Origin: Nageia nagi
Taxonomy: Eukaryota > Pinophyta
Length of the DNA stretch: 64,000 nucleotides
Assembly (NCBI GenBank): GCA_050084985.1
Contig: JBITNC010000001.1
Span: 112,158,001-112,222,000 of the forward strand
Direction of reading: 5' to 3'
The notes beneath the pieces are model-generated. The model saw only the letters and a program-made list of their open reading frames with translations, was not told where the DNA came from and ran no database searches. Shown one piece after another: positions 47,573 through 59,990 of this stretch (within the stretch, counting starts at the first letter, position 1; every line of letters begins with the position of its first letter). Position numbers and translations under genes: made by a program.

Positions 47573-49020
47573 TGTTGATGGAAATTATGTAATATATATG
47601 CTATTGGATAATTCAACCAAAGTATATCATGAACAAACTAACATAGTAACCTGATCTTTGGAGTAGGCTAGTTCCTTATCTATTAGGTGCAAATGAAAAG
47701 ATCAAGTAACAAGAAAGAAACAAAAGAGGTTAGAGTGTGAGAAATCAAGCAAGAAGGATAGGGAGTAAGAATAAAGTAAGAAGTGGATCACTAGTTTAGT
47801 GCAAGGTTTCACATAGCATGAAACTTTGGCAAGAATCTAGTGTAGCAACCATGGTGTAAGCTTTCATTCTCTAAATTATCCTTTAGCTTAACTCTACCAT
47901 ATAAGTAGACATTGTTATACCAACAACTTATTGTTATCATTCAAGAAATATCCATTACTTACCATAATATAACTAAATTAAGAATAATAACACCAAGTGT
48001 TAGATAAGAAAGGTCAAGATGGCATTGTATAATTGATAGAATAAAAGGTATTTGAAAATAAATACAAGGGGCCAATACTATGGATTTCAACACTTTCTTC
48101 TCTCTCTTCAACTAAATTTATACTAGGCTAGAGAGGTTACAGAATGATTGAAACAAAATAGTTACAAAATGGCCCAAATATTCTACCCTTCTTTTAATAA
48201 ATAGATATCTCTGCCACATAGCATTTTATTTCTAAAAGTTGAAAGATTTAACATTGTAGCTACCTTTAAATTATGATGAGCATGTTTCTTGGGTGCTATT
48301 TGAACCTATATTACAAGTACAAAAGATTCTTTGATTGATTGTGATGATTTTAGAGTTTTTTCATCTCCTAGTGGTTATTTCAGACCCTTCTCAATCTTCA
48401 ACACACATTTCAAAGTCTTTTGCTAAAGTTTTACCTAGGTGAAGATTCCTTTTGTTACATCTGACATCATCAATCTATAGACTCTAATTATGAAGGTTTT
48501 TATCACTTTTTAAGGTGAAGCAAGTAACTTTGAGGGATGTTATATTTGCTCATGATGTCATCCTTTTCCATATCTATTCTTTTGGCCAAAGTGGGTTTCA
48601 CTTTATTTTACTAATATTACATCCTTTTATGCTTTGGAACACCTAACTCAGCTACCATAGAACTTTTAGCATTACTTGCTAACATCACTACTCCTAGAGT
48701 CTAGTTTTAGATGAAAATAATACTTGCCTCTACTCTGCTGACATCACCTCCTTTCATGTCCTAGAACACCTAACTCAAATACTACAAAATTTTTAGAATT
48801 ACTTGCTAACATCACTACACTTTGAGTCTAGTTTTAGATGAAAATAATACTCACCTATACTCCATTGACATCATGTCTAGAGATTGCTATAATTAGTGCA
48901 TTTTCTCATCAAAACTATTTGGAAACTTGCTAGAACATTCTTCTTTAGACAAATAAGAACAATATGCACTAGGAAACCACTAGGGTGTTTGGCTATGTAT
49001 GCATATACATTTTGGCAACA
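47573..49020 (-). repeat. Left LTR (3' LTR) of the gypsy element
   Basis: About 1,448 bp, bounded on the plus strand by TGTTGATGGAAA and GGCAACA, an inverted TGTTG/CAACA pair. Colinear with 58904-59990. An internal duplication of about 125 bp (about 48640-48880, with CTAGTTTTAGATGAAAATAA in each unit) lies in the part lost from the right LTR. Confidence 0.8.
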
Positions 49021-49099
49021 TCTATTGGAAAATTTCACCTTTCATATAAGAAATTTTTGACCCAGCACAAAACTTTGGAAGAGGAAGGGAACTAAGCTT

Positions 49100-52000
49100 C
49101 AATTCTATAAACTTGGGAATTGATGAACCTTTCCCCAATTTAAATGTGTTCTAGATAAGTCCTTTAACCTTGAATGAGCTAAGGCTATAGTGTGCAACAC
49201 TTCATAAGACACTTGCCCATGTTTTTGCAACAATTATTATAAACTAATCCCAACATGTACCCAAGAATCAAAGAGTTTTAACAAATTTACCTCATCTAAA
49301 GAAGATAGTAGTGCTTCCACATCATCAACCTACTTACTAATTTTCTAAATATTTTCTAAAAATTCTAATTTTGAGACTAGTGAGTCATGAATCTTCCATA
49401 ATTTTAGGACTCCCAATGTAGCTAATTTTTGCAACTCTATCTTTAAATTCTCTGTTCCTTGCAATTAGTTCAACACATTATTTTGGATCTCTTGATAGAC
49501 CCACTTTCCTCGCATTGGGTAATTGATTACTACCATGAATTCAACTAAATCCCCAATATTTAGGGCCTGTAAACCTTTATTGGAAATTTCATCAATTTGT
49601 TGTTTGCTTTCTTGGCTTTCTCTAATATAGAAGAGAGGATACTCTTGCTCTTATTGATATCTACCTCAAGCCCTTTTAATTCCAACAAACACATTTTGAC
49701 ATGATCCTTAAGATGAATCAGGTCCTTGATTTTGTGGGAGCTTTGTTACCAAAATTTCTCCTATATGGCTAATAAGAAATCCTTATCCACTTTGTACTTG
49801 CTCATGCTTTGTTGGCATTCAGACTATTAATCATTGAGCCTATTGATGAAACTTATGCTATCCTTGTGGTTATTTCTACTTGTTTTTTAGCAATAGTGGA
49901 ATCCTTTTTTTCATGCTAGCAATAGTAGGAGTGAAAGCTAAACTTGGCCTTAAAATAGTATATTATTATCGATAGCTTTCAGCTTGATATTTTGAGTAAC
50001 CAACTACTTTTTTATCACTTCATGAGCCTTTTGAAGCTTGTTATACTTCACTTCTAACTTGGTTAACTCTAATATTTTTAGATCCATGGTAGTTTGCAAC
50101 AACTCATTCTTGTCACTCTAGGTAATGCTTCTCATATCTATTATCACTTAGGTGTTCATGAAAGTTAAATCACTTTGCCCTTCCTGGAGATCCTAGGCTA
50201 TAGCTATCTCTAGCATTTTATTTTTTGAATCTAAAAAAGTTTGAATCCTTATCAAATTATTCAATGTTGGGATTTTCTTCATTAACCTTTGCATCCATTC
50301 TTATTCATTACTCTTCATTTGTTGGTACTATTGCATAATACCATTAATGGACATGTATTGCCTATATATAATGATGAATGGGGAATTGACACTCAAATCT
50401 TAGGAAAGGGATGCCAAACCTTATTTTATTGATGTTGCATGATTGGCTTGGCTAGATCCTTGGTCACTACTACTAATGGAATTTATTGGGATTAGTGGTG
50501 CTAATGATGGTGGGGGCAATGATGGTATAGTGATGATATCAGTGAGAGGAGTAACAGGGGAAATCGATGTGGAAGGGGTAGGATTATGCCATTGGAAAGG
50601 TAGCAGTAACACCAAAATTGGTTGTACAATGGGTGTAAGAGAGTTCATCACAACTATAGAAAGGGGAGCTTGCATAGAAATTAGTATGATAGAGTTTATT
50701 ATGTAAGTATCTAGAAGAGAAGTAGAAGGAGGAGAAATAGAAAGCATATCTATTGGAGTGGGGGTCTTCCTCTTATTCTTAGCTGAAAGGGGGGCCTTCT
50801 AATCTTTCCTCTTGGTTTTATAAACTCCTCATCCTTTTGATGTCTCTTGTATAGCTTTTCTAACCTCTTCTTTAGCATGCTCTTATTGCATAATTCCTTG
50901 AGCTTCTAGCTAATCTTATTCTTCTTTGTCATAATCACTTCCAGGATACTTTTCAATAGGGACCTCTAAAGGGTGTTCCATCTTCCACATATCCTCCAAC
51001 ACATCATCAAGATTAGACTCAAGGGGAGTGAATTTATTCCTTTATTCAATTTTATATTAGTTAAATGTAATAATTTTCTCTTCACTCCACTTAAGCCTTC
51101 TCAATGTAGCTAAAGATTTTTTTGGAATTGAATCGATCCTTGGATTAAAAACTACTTTCATTTCATAGAAACTTATCTCTAGTAGTAGAAAATCTTTACC
51201 AATCAATGAAATGGGTTTTGATCTATCCTTCTCTTCTAGATTTCTCCATTGGTCCAGCTTTGGTTTGGCTTTTGCTTTGAAACTAGGAGTATTGGGCTAT
51301 TTTTTGAACCTTTTACCAAACACATCTTTAGGATCATATAACTAATATTGATCAATCCTTTTAAACTTCAACCTAAGAAGCTTCTCCTTTAGTTGGTAAC
51401 CTCCTCCTCTACTTTGTAGTACCAATTCATGCACTTTGTGAGGTAGAGCATAGATCAATCTCTTCTTTATTGTAGCTCCATATTTGGATCTACATAAACT
51501 ATTTGCCTTCCATACTCTATATTGAAGATTTAGTCAATGACATGTATAGTTAATAAGAGAGGGAACCTATAAAACCATAATGTCTAATGAATGTTCCTTC
51601 CTCAGCAAAGAACCAATCTCTAATCTCACAATGAGGCATCTAAAGATCTAATTTTGATGCTTTTGACACCCTTGCAATTTTGGGAGCAAATAGACTCATG
51701 GATGGAATTAAAAAGTTTTCCTCAAAGTTATAGTAATTAGCTAATGACCTTACTTCCTCAATCCATTTATCCACATTCTTGAGGGACCCATCTCCTTCAT
51801 GCTTAATTAAGGTCAATTTTTTCAAGAATTTCAAATTTTAATGAATTACCAATGAAACAATATACGATGCATATGCAAAGTGAGATCCTTGATCAATTTC
51901 TTCCAATTGTTTAAAAATCCTATATGAAATAGCAATAGCCCAATCATAAATGGTGGGAGTATTTAGGTGAGTGATTTGGTAGGCTATGGGAAGCTTCACC

Positions 52001-52760
52001 AGTGAGATATATTTATCTGACTTCTCCCCTACTACTATTGATAATATAGATAACAATAATTATAGCTACAAGGAGAAACTAGATAACAACAATTCAAAAT
52101 TTGGAACTTGTAAGAAATTCATAGCACCATCAACATTTTTGTTGATCCAAGATGTTAATCCTCATATTTGAGCTTGTTCTTATATCCCAATTTATCAAGA
52201 TAGGGGGGGAGAATGGGGTAGGTGGATTAAAAGTGCTAGCTAAATACATGGAGTCTAGCCTAAAAACTACCCTTTCCTATAAGTTTCTTACAATCTTCAT
52301 TGTAAGATCAAATGCCCCTTTGATTAGCTCTATTAACTTTAGTATTGGAAAACATTTATGGAAAATAAAATACATAAACCCTAACCCCATTGGTGTGTGA
52401 CTAATATGATTAAATCCAAAAATAGGACACTTACCTTATATGGTGTCCCTTGGATTCTTATTTTGAGCTATTATCTTGATGTCCCATAGTAACTCCACTG
52501 AATCCACAATCTTTTTAACTACGCTTCCCATAGTTGGCACCATATTCCTTTTAGACTGTTCATCCAAGTATACTTTGCTTTGACCTAAGGATTCTAAATG
52601 ACTCTTTGCATTTTTTGGCTCTATTGAAGACTGGGGACTCAGATAATTATTACTCTTCAAAAGTTTTAGAGTTTGTATGTTTTGAAATGCACCACCTTCA
52701 CTACTTTTATTCTTAAATTTCCATGCCTTGCATTTGTTTCTTAATTCATACAACATAATT
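49100..52760 (-). pseudogene. Extra ORF region downstream of gypsy integrase
   Basis: Several minus-strand open pieces follow integrase: 52756-52436 (MLYELRNKCKAWKFKNK...), 52056-51838 and 51834-51640 (KYISLVKLPIAYQITHLNTP, then TIYDWAIAISYRIFKQL), then RDWFFAEEGTFIRHYGFIGS near 51600-51550. Next comes a Pro/Ser/Thr-rich stretch (50747-50421), then broken frames with long heptad-like runs (MDLKILELTKLEVKYNKLQK near 50080, and CLLELKGLEVDINKSKSILS near 49670). I read these as one decayed protein with a globular N part, a proline-rich linker and a coiled-coil C part. The position is that of an env-like or additional ORF; I see no clear signal peptide or membrane segment, so no function is assigned. 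Confidence 0.6.
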
Positions 52761-52917
52761 GCTGCATCATTTGCATTAATAATAGATTTGATGCTCTAAA
52801 GCTTTTCCTAGGAAATTTGATTCTAATGATACTAAACATGCCTTAAGTCATTAATGTTATCATTGAACAAAAATGTACTGCTACTTTAGAAATTAAATGC
52901 AAAATAAATCATATTTA

Positions 52918-54360
52918 TAATATTTATAATGGTAGTACATTCTCTTTTAAAAGCATTCCTTTTTCCCATGTGACCATGTAATGTTTCAAATGTTTCCTAT
53001 TTAATAAAATTGGTAGCTTCCACCCATTTAATATGGCTATTTTGAAAGCATTTCTCCCAATGCCTTTAGCTATGATGTATGGTCCTAACCATAAAAATTC
53101 AAACTTCTTATGCTTTCTAGGTTTGGCTCTATCTTCATCCCATTTTAAAACAAGATCTCCTTCTTTGAACATGTTTGATGAAGCTTTTCGGTATCAAACC
53201 ACCTCTTTACAATTTCATTTCTCTTCTATAAATCTAGATACACCTTATTTGGGGAGTCTTCTAGATGTATTAGTTCATTCATTTGTACTTGAAGTGGTTC
53301 AAATTCTTCACCATATTCTTGAAGTATTGTCAAAGTAGGAAGCTCTATATGACTTGGTAGCAAAGCCCTTTTCCCATATACCAATGCATATGAACAAGTA
53401 TTGATAGCTACTTTTATAGTGATTCTATCCACCAATAATGCCTAATTCAAATTCTAATGCTAGGTTTGGGAATTATCGTTTATGTTTTTCTTAAGGATCC
53501 TTAACAAATTCTTATTTATTGATTCAACCAACCCATTACCCTATGGATAGTAATTTGAGGAAGTCTTCTAGTAGATCTCATATCTCATAGCAAAATTGGT
53601 AATATCTATCCCTACAAATGCCAATCTTGTATCAAAAGTGATTGTTTAAGAAATTCCATACCTAGTAATTAGCTTTTTAATGAATTTTAGAATAGCTTTT
53701 TGATTTACCTCTTTCATGGCTTCCACTTCCACCCATCTGGTGAAATAATTGATGGCAATGAGAATGAATTTATGTTCAGTTATGGAATTTGGATTAATAA
53801 TTCTAATAAATTCTAATACCTATTATTGAAAAGGTTCTTCCACCTAAATTGGTTCTAATGGTAAAGTTGCCTTTCTCTTTCTACTTACAAACCTTTGACA
53901 TTTCTCACAACTTTGAACCTTTGTAAAAGCATCTATGAACCTAGTGGGCTAGTAATAACCCACTTGAATTATTTTACCCACTATTTTATAACTACAATAA
54001 TGACCTTTGGATGCCCTAAAATGAAATTCTTTAATCAATTTTGCTATCATAGATGAAGAAATACACCTTAGTAATACTCCATTATGATTTCTTCTATAAA
54101 GCACTTGGTTAATTTTTGTATAATTTTGGGCATGAATTTTAAATGTTCTCCTTTGTGATATGTTAAAATGCATGGAGAGTTTACCAAATTTAAAATACCT
54201 ATTTAATAATCCCATCTTGTAATTTTCCTCTATACCTAGTTCCCAATCTAGAATTACTTGTTTGGTGAAATACACAATATCTTTTCCTCCTACAACATCT
54301 CTGGCTAATTGCTCACAAAGAGCCTTTCTCCTTATGAGGTTAATAAGTCTAATTTTCACA
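52918..54360 (-). pseudogene. Gypsy integrase region
   Basis: The zinc-binding HHCC part ends in CEKCQRF near 53900-53920, after HFRASKGHYCSYKIVG (54030-53980). The catalytic core shows LEFIRIINPNS (first Asp replaced by Glu), IAINYFTRWVEVEAM near 53750, AFVGIDITNFA, and YYP.GNGLVES with the catalytic Glu. The C-terminal GDLVLKWDEDRAKPRKHKKF (53172-52924) is typical of plant gypsy integrases. Several stops interrupt it. Confidence 0.85.
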
Positions 54361-54399
54361 TCATATCTTAAAATTTTAGAAATCCATCTAGTTCTCCCT

Positions 54400-55480
54400 T
54401 CCCTAATTTTTCCTTACATTATATAATATCTAACATCTGGATGTGTAGTTAAAACAAGGACTCTACTCTAACCTATATAATGTTTCAACTTTCCCAAAGA
54501 CTTTAGTATTGATAAGACCTATTTTTCCATAAAATTGTACTTCTCTTCACATTTATTCATATTTTGATTGAAGCAACAATAGAACATTCCTCATTCTTTT
54601 GAAATTTATATGTTAGGATAGCTATAATGATTGAATTAGAGCCATTCACATACAATATGAATTCTTTCCTAAAATCTAGGTTCCTTAAGATAGGTGCCTT
54701 AGTTATTGCAAACTTGATCCTTTTAAATGCTTCTTTTCCTTCTTTAGTTCATTCAAACATAACATTTTTCTTTAACATGAGAGTTATAGGCTTAGCAATA
54801 CTTGAAAATCTTGAATGAATCTTCTTACAAAGTTAATCTATCCTAGAAAAGATTTTTAAGCCTCTTTATTCAAAGGAAAAGATAATTTGTTTATTTCTTC
54901 TACCCTATCTAGATCAATAGCCCAACCTTGTTTTGAAATGACATGTCTAAGAAGCTTTCCCTCATCTACTATAAAAATAGACTTTTTGGATTTAAGGAAA
55001 TTTCATACCTTTTGGATTTGATAAAAGCTTGCTCTAGATGTTGTACCTGGGAACTCCTACCATGAGAAAAAATAGTGATATCATCCAAGTATACTAGCAC
55101 ACTTTTATTTACCATTTCTTTGAAAGCATAGTTCATATCTCTTTGGAAGGTTGCTCTTGCATTTGATAATCTAAAAAGCATTCTATAGATAGCAAACATT
55201 CCCCATTTGGTTGTCAAAGCCATTTTGAAATGATCTTCATTTTTTAACCAAACTTGGTTATACCCTAGAAAACCATCTAGTAATGATAATCTTTCTGCTC
55301 TAACCATAGTATTTAATACTTGTTCCATAGGTGGTAGAGGATAATGAATTTTTAATGAAACTCTATTTAGACCTCTAAAATTCACACACAATCGAATCTC
55401 TCAATTTTTATTTCTAACTAGGTCTAAGTTTGCCACCCATGTAGAGTATTTAATAGAATATATGATACTAGCTTTATACA
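54400..55480 (-). pseudogene. Gypsy reverse transcriptase and RNase H
   Basis: The 55391-54969 frame reads MCVNFRGLNRVSLKIHYPLP, LLDGFLGYNQVWLKNEDHFK, RLSNARATFQRDMNYAF and VLVYLDDITIF (active-site YLDD at 55078-55095), all diagnostic of plant Ty3/gypsy RT. In VNFRGLN and LLDGF the usual VDFR Asp is Asn. Decayed connection/RNase H sequence continues to about 54400 (for example FVRRFI near 54800). Confidence 0.92.
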
Positions 55481-55903
55481 ATTTTAGAACTTCTTATTTC
55501 ATTGCCACTTCAATCTTAGGGTTTAGTGGCCTTAAATTCTATCTAATAGGATTGGTAGCTTCAATCAATTCTATCATATACTAAATTATAGATTTATCAA
55601 AAACCTTTAGATCATCATACAAATAAGCAATTATATCAACAAAACTCTACATAACTGAATAATCACTTTGATTTGATCGAGGTTGTTACATATGCTAATT
55701 TTTAAAACAATTTTAGGAATAATTTCATACTCCTTATGATTATCAGGGCTTACAATTATACCTTTTCTTCTTACCTAATCATTTCATTCAAAAAATAATT
55801 CAAATAGAATTAGATATTTGGGAATTATATTATTATTCAATTGGATTATATCTTATTCTTGGAAGATGTAAGCATCTTCTTCTCCTATCACATTTCATAT
55901 AGA

Positions 55904-56480
55904 TTATTGTAGCAAAAAATGATTGATTTGAGCCTCATCTCTAAAGACTTGCCCAAAGGAATCATTATCTAAATTGAAAGGTCTAAAGATAAGTTGAACC
56001 CCCTTTTTTTGGAACCAATCATTGGTGGGATCAGAACTAGCTCCCATTTGAGCTAGTGCATCATCTTCTTGGTTCAACATCCTTGGAATACATTGTATGT
56101 ATAGAGCTTCAAAATTTTCAAATAGATCCCACACTCTATTTTTGTAAGTCTTTAAATAATGATGTTTAATAGAGCACTTACATGTGACTTGGTTTACAAT
56201 TAACTATGAATCTCCCTTCACATAGTAGATTTGCATTTTAATTGCTTGCTCTAGGCCAAGGTAAAGGGCTTCATACTAAGATCCATTATTAGTGTACATC
56301 CATGTGAGCTTGTATGAGAATTTATGAATTTTTCCCATTGGATCAATTAGGACAATCCTAGTACCTAACCTATTTTTAGATCTAGCTCCATAAAAGAACA
56401 TTTCTCAGACTTCACCTTTTCTAAACTCTTCAATGGTGAGAATTAGGATGAAAGGCTCTAGTTCTATCAAATAATAGTTT
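55904..56480 (-). pseudogene. RVT_3-type RNase H between protease and RT
   Basis: Readings in order: FFYGARSKNRLGTRIVLIDP, KIHKFSYKLTWMYTNNGS, YEALYLGLEQAIKMQIYYVK, GDS, LIVNQV, then LKTYKNRVWDLFENFEALYI and PRMLNQEDDALAQMGAS. This is the RVT_3/archaeal-type RNase H pattern (DGA..K..AG.VLI...TNN.AEYEAL..GL...GDS.LVVNQ...N..AD.LA). The first Asp of DGA is Tyr and the Glu in AEYEAL is partly lost. It lies upstream of RT in transcription order. Confidence 0.8.
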
Positions 56481-56760
56481 CCAAACTCCATGTCATAAAT
56501 GGTGCTAAGCATATTCATAGACACGAGATATTTAGTTTGCAATTCTTCCAATAACTACTCACTCTCTTCCAACTCATTTAGGATTGCATTGATCTCCTCC
56601 TTTTCTACATGAACATCATAAATTTTTTCATTATCCAACATTTCTCTCTTGTCTCTATAAGGAATTAAATAATGACTATAATCCATTACTACATAACCCC
56701 CTATTTTTGTTGTGAATTCCATAGATAGACATAACCCAAAAAGAGGAGGAAGTTCAACTA

Positions 56761-57066
56761 CTACAATTTCTTGAGTGATGTCACAAAGGGAAAGTTATGT
56801 ATCTTTAGAACTATATCTTTGATAACCCCAATAGTTTTAATTGGGGTTGAGTCTAACTGCAACACTCCTATGGATGTTCTAAGAAGAGGTAGCCCCATTA
56901 CATCACATACTGATTTAGGCATGATAGTAGTGGCTACCCCAAAATTGACTAGATAGTTATGTAGCACATATCTATCAATCTCTAAAGTCATATAAAAATT
57001 TGGTGTTTTATTTTTTTCCATTCTTGCATATTTGGATGTCATGAACAAGTTTAACACACTATTCAT
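56761..57066 (-). pseudogene. Gypsy retropepsin-like protease
   Basis: The frame reads FYMTLEIDRYVLHNYLVNFG, then VATTIMPKSVCDVMGLPLL and a GVIKDIVLKI strand: the retropepsin layout (LVDSGAS..NLMP...LGL...G.I.D..L.I). The catalytic DSG is changed to NFG, so it is inactive. Confidence 0.75.
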
Positions 57067-57299
57067 TCCTTAATTTAATGTTGTAAGGCCCACCCTTAAT
57101 AAATCAATTTACCTAAGGATTTTAAGGTATCAAATAAAGATATCTTTGAAGGGGTTCTCTTTAATTCTTCCATAATATTGAAATCATGAACAACTAGAGG
57201 ATTATCATCTTTGTCAATGAACCTTTGTTGAAATTGTTGAGTATCATCCCTCCTTTGATGCCTAGTGAGCAAGGAAAACCTTAATTTTTGAATCATCTA

Positions 57300-58660
57300 A
57301 TCATTGACTTCATCAAATTTAGGCATATTTCTAGCTTTCAAAATTTGAAATTTATGAGATGCAACTTCTATTGGGAGTGTCATGTTCACAAAACTAGGAG
57401 CTATACTGAGCTTCTTGGAGGTTATTGGATTGTGACATTTTGGAGGTTTAGCTCTTTTTTTGCTACTAAGGCAAAATTCATAAAATTAATATTTTGACTC
57501 ATATCATCAACTACGTTAGGTGGAAAAATTCCTCTACTTTTAGACTAGTACTCCTAATATTGATATATAGGGCAAGATGTTTGTTCATGAGCATCATTGC
57601 ATGCTAAGAATAAGCTTACTATCTATCTGAAAGAAGAATTTGGATTTGTATCCTCTACTAACACATGCTGATTTTGAGCTTTTTCTATAGCTAGATATGG
57701 GAATCTCCTAGCATTATTTAATCTACTCAAGAGGGCAATTTGGTTTGCCATATGCCTACACAAAGCTTTCAATTATTATATCTCACTTTTAGAGGAAGCT
57801 ACTTGATTTATTCCTAATTGATGTGGGACTGGTAAAGCTAGAGGAGCTTTTGGGGTAGGCAAGGCTAATGGAAACTATTGAACCGATGTAGGAATACTAG
57901 CCAAAGGTGGGGCCATACAAATTACTAAGGGTATTATTGCTTGGTTTTGTACTAACATTAGAAATTAATGCATTGGCATGTGGTAGGGTAGTTTTCCTAC
58001 AAAAATGAGTCAAGTTTTAGCAAACACTACTTGTCTATAGACTTCTAAAAAAGTGGTTACTCTAAAATTTTAAATTTGCAAAGAGAGATCTGGGGGAAAG
58101 GATATTAAATAATACATCAAAGATTGAGATTTTTGGGGCCTAACCAATAATGAAACTCTTTTAAAAGATTTTTGGAACCTAATATTAAAATCTTGATTAT
58201 TATCCTATTCATATCTTTTGATAGAGGGTAGTTGCGTTAGTAAGAAGAAGGGTCCTCCTACTTCATTAAATTTTAGGATGAAAGGTTCTACTAATTGAGC
58301 CTAAAATGTTATAGATTTGCTAGTAAGGCTTCTATACCAATCAAGGACCTTTCCCTTAGAAGATTATGCTAGTAGTCTTACCATGACATCTTCATGCTAA
58401 AAATTATGGAGCTAAGCCAAATTAGCTAAATCCACACAGTGTTCATAGGCTATCCTCTCTATGGTGGCATTGAACTCAAGTAGATTTTTAAAGACATTTT
58501 TTTGGATATCATGCAATGCAATTAGAGCCAAAGATACCCCATCATCCCATACAAGATAGATATTTGATGTAGGATTAGCCATTTTAGGAGGAGCAGTCCC
58601 AATATGAAGGTTGAATGGTATTGGTCTGAATGGAGATTCTAATGTGTTGATGCCACCCAA
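57300..58660 (-). pseudogene. Gypsy gag region
   Basis: Starts with MGGINTLESPFRPIPFNLHI (58660), followed by broken frames with KGKVLDWYRSL, QLVEPFILKFNE and DFNIRFQKSFKRVS near 58350-58100, matching the plant gag domain (A..WY..L....I.SW..L...F...F). No zinc knuckle could be read. Confidence 0.7.
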
Positions 58661-58903
58661 AGATCTAGACTTGATTAGGGTCTTTCTTTTGGGAGTACTA
58701 AGTTCTTTAAAATATAGGACCTCTTTATCTACTTTGGATTTTGATCTTATCTTTATAAACTCTAATAGAAACTAAAGAATTTAGGTTCAGGAAGTAGCAA
58801 TAATAACTATAAAAATTACTTTGATACATACCATTAATACTACTTCTAGTAGAGTCACTAATGAAAATTTTGGGGTCCCACCAGACATGCAAAAAAGATA
58901 TAC

Positions 58904-59990
58904 TATTGATGGAAATTGCATAATATATACACTCTTATATAATTCAACCAAATTACATTATCAATAGGATAACATAGTAACCTGATCTTTGGAGTAGGTT
59001 GGTTCTTTATCTATTAGGTGCAGATGAAAAGAACAACTAACAAGAAAGAAAAAAAAGAGGGTAGAGTGTGAGAAATAAAGCAATAAGGATATAGAGCAAG
59101 AATAAAGAAAGGGGCAGATCACTAGTTCAATGTAGGCTTTCACATAGCATGAAACCTTAGCAAGAATCTAGTGTAGCAGCCATGGTGTAAGCTTTCATTC
59201 TCTAAATTATCATTCAGCTTAACTCTACCATATAACTAGACATAGTTATACCAACAACTCATTGTTATCATTTAGGAAATATCCATTACTTGCCAAAATT
59301 TAACCAAATTAAGAATAATAATGCCAAGTGTTGGATAAGAAAGGTCAAGATGGCATTGTATAATTGATAGAATAAAAGGTCTTTGAAAATAAATACAAGG
59401 GGTAATAGTAATGATTTCAACTAAAATTATACTAGGCTAGAGTGATTATTGATTGATTGAAACAAAATAGTTAAAAAATGGCCCAAAGATTCTAGCCTTC
59501 TTTTAATAAATAGCTAACTATCTTTGCCACATGAAATTTTCTTTCTAAAAACTAAAAGATTTAACTTTGTAATTGCCTCTAAATTATGAGGGGCATGTTT
59601 CTTGGGTGCTATTTGAACTTGTATTACAATTACAAAAGATTCTCTAACTAATTATGATGATTCTAAAGTTTCTTCATATCCTGGTGGTTATTCTAGATCC
59701 TTCTCAATCTTTAACACACATTTTAGAGTCCCTTGTTGAAGTTTTTCTTGGACAAAAATTTTTTTGTTACATCTAACATTATCAATCTTCAAAATCTGAT
59801 TTTTAATGTTTTTATTTTTGTTGATGTCACTTCCTTTTTTGCACCTTTGTAAGGTGAAAGAAGTAACTCCAGGAGATCTTCCTTTTTCTCATGATGTCAT
59901 CCTTCTTCAGATCCATTCTTTCAGCCAAAGTGGGTTTCACTTTACTTAACTAATAGTACATTCTTTCATGCTTCAAAACACCTAACTCAA
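58904..59990 (-). repeat. Right LTR (5' LTR) of the gypsy element, truncated
   Basis: Colinear with 47573-48650. It ends at about 59990 after CACCTAACTCA, where copia gag sequence begins; the last about 370 bp present in the left LTR are missing. Confidence 0.8.

Larger units (their letters stand above)
47573..59990 (-). mobile_element. Degenerate Ty3/gypsy LTR retrotransposon with extra 3' ORF
   Basis: One element on the minus strand. In transcription order: right LTR (58904-59990, truncated), gag (about 58660-57300), protease (57066-56761), RVT_3-type RNase H (about 56480-55905), reverse transcriptase (55391-54969) with decayed RNase H, integrase (about 54360-52920), an extra region of about 3.7 kb (52760-49100), and left LTR (47573-49020). 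All frames are interrupted by stops and shifts. On the minus strand just inside the right LTR is TGGTGGGACCCC (near 58870-58882), a possible primer-binding site, though about 20 bases from the LTR edge. No target-site duplication can be tested because the right LTR is cut by the copia sequence. Confidence 0.88.

Noticed and set aside
50443-50706. An 87-codon plus-strand open frame rich in Gly
   Set aside because: Antisense to the Pro/Ser-rich part of the gypsy 3' ORF region.
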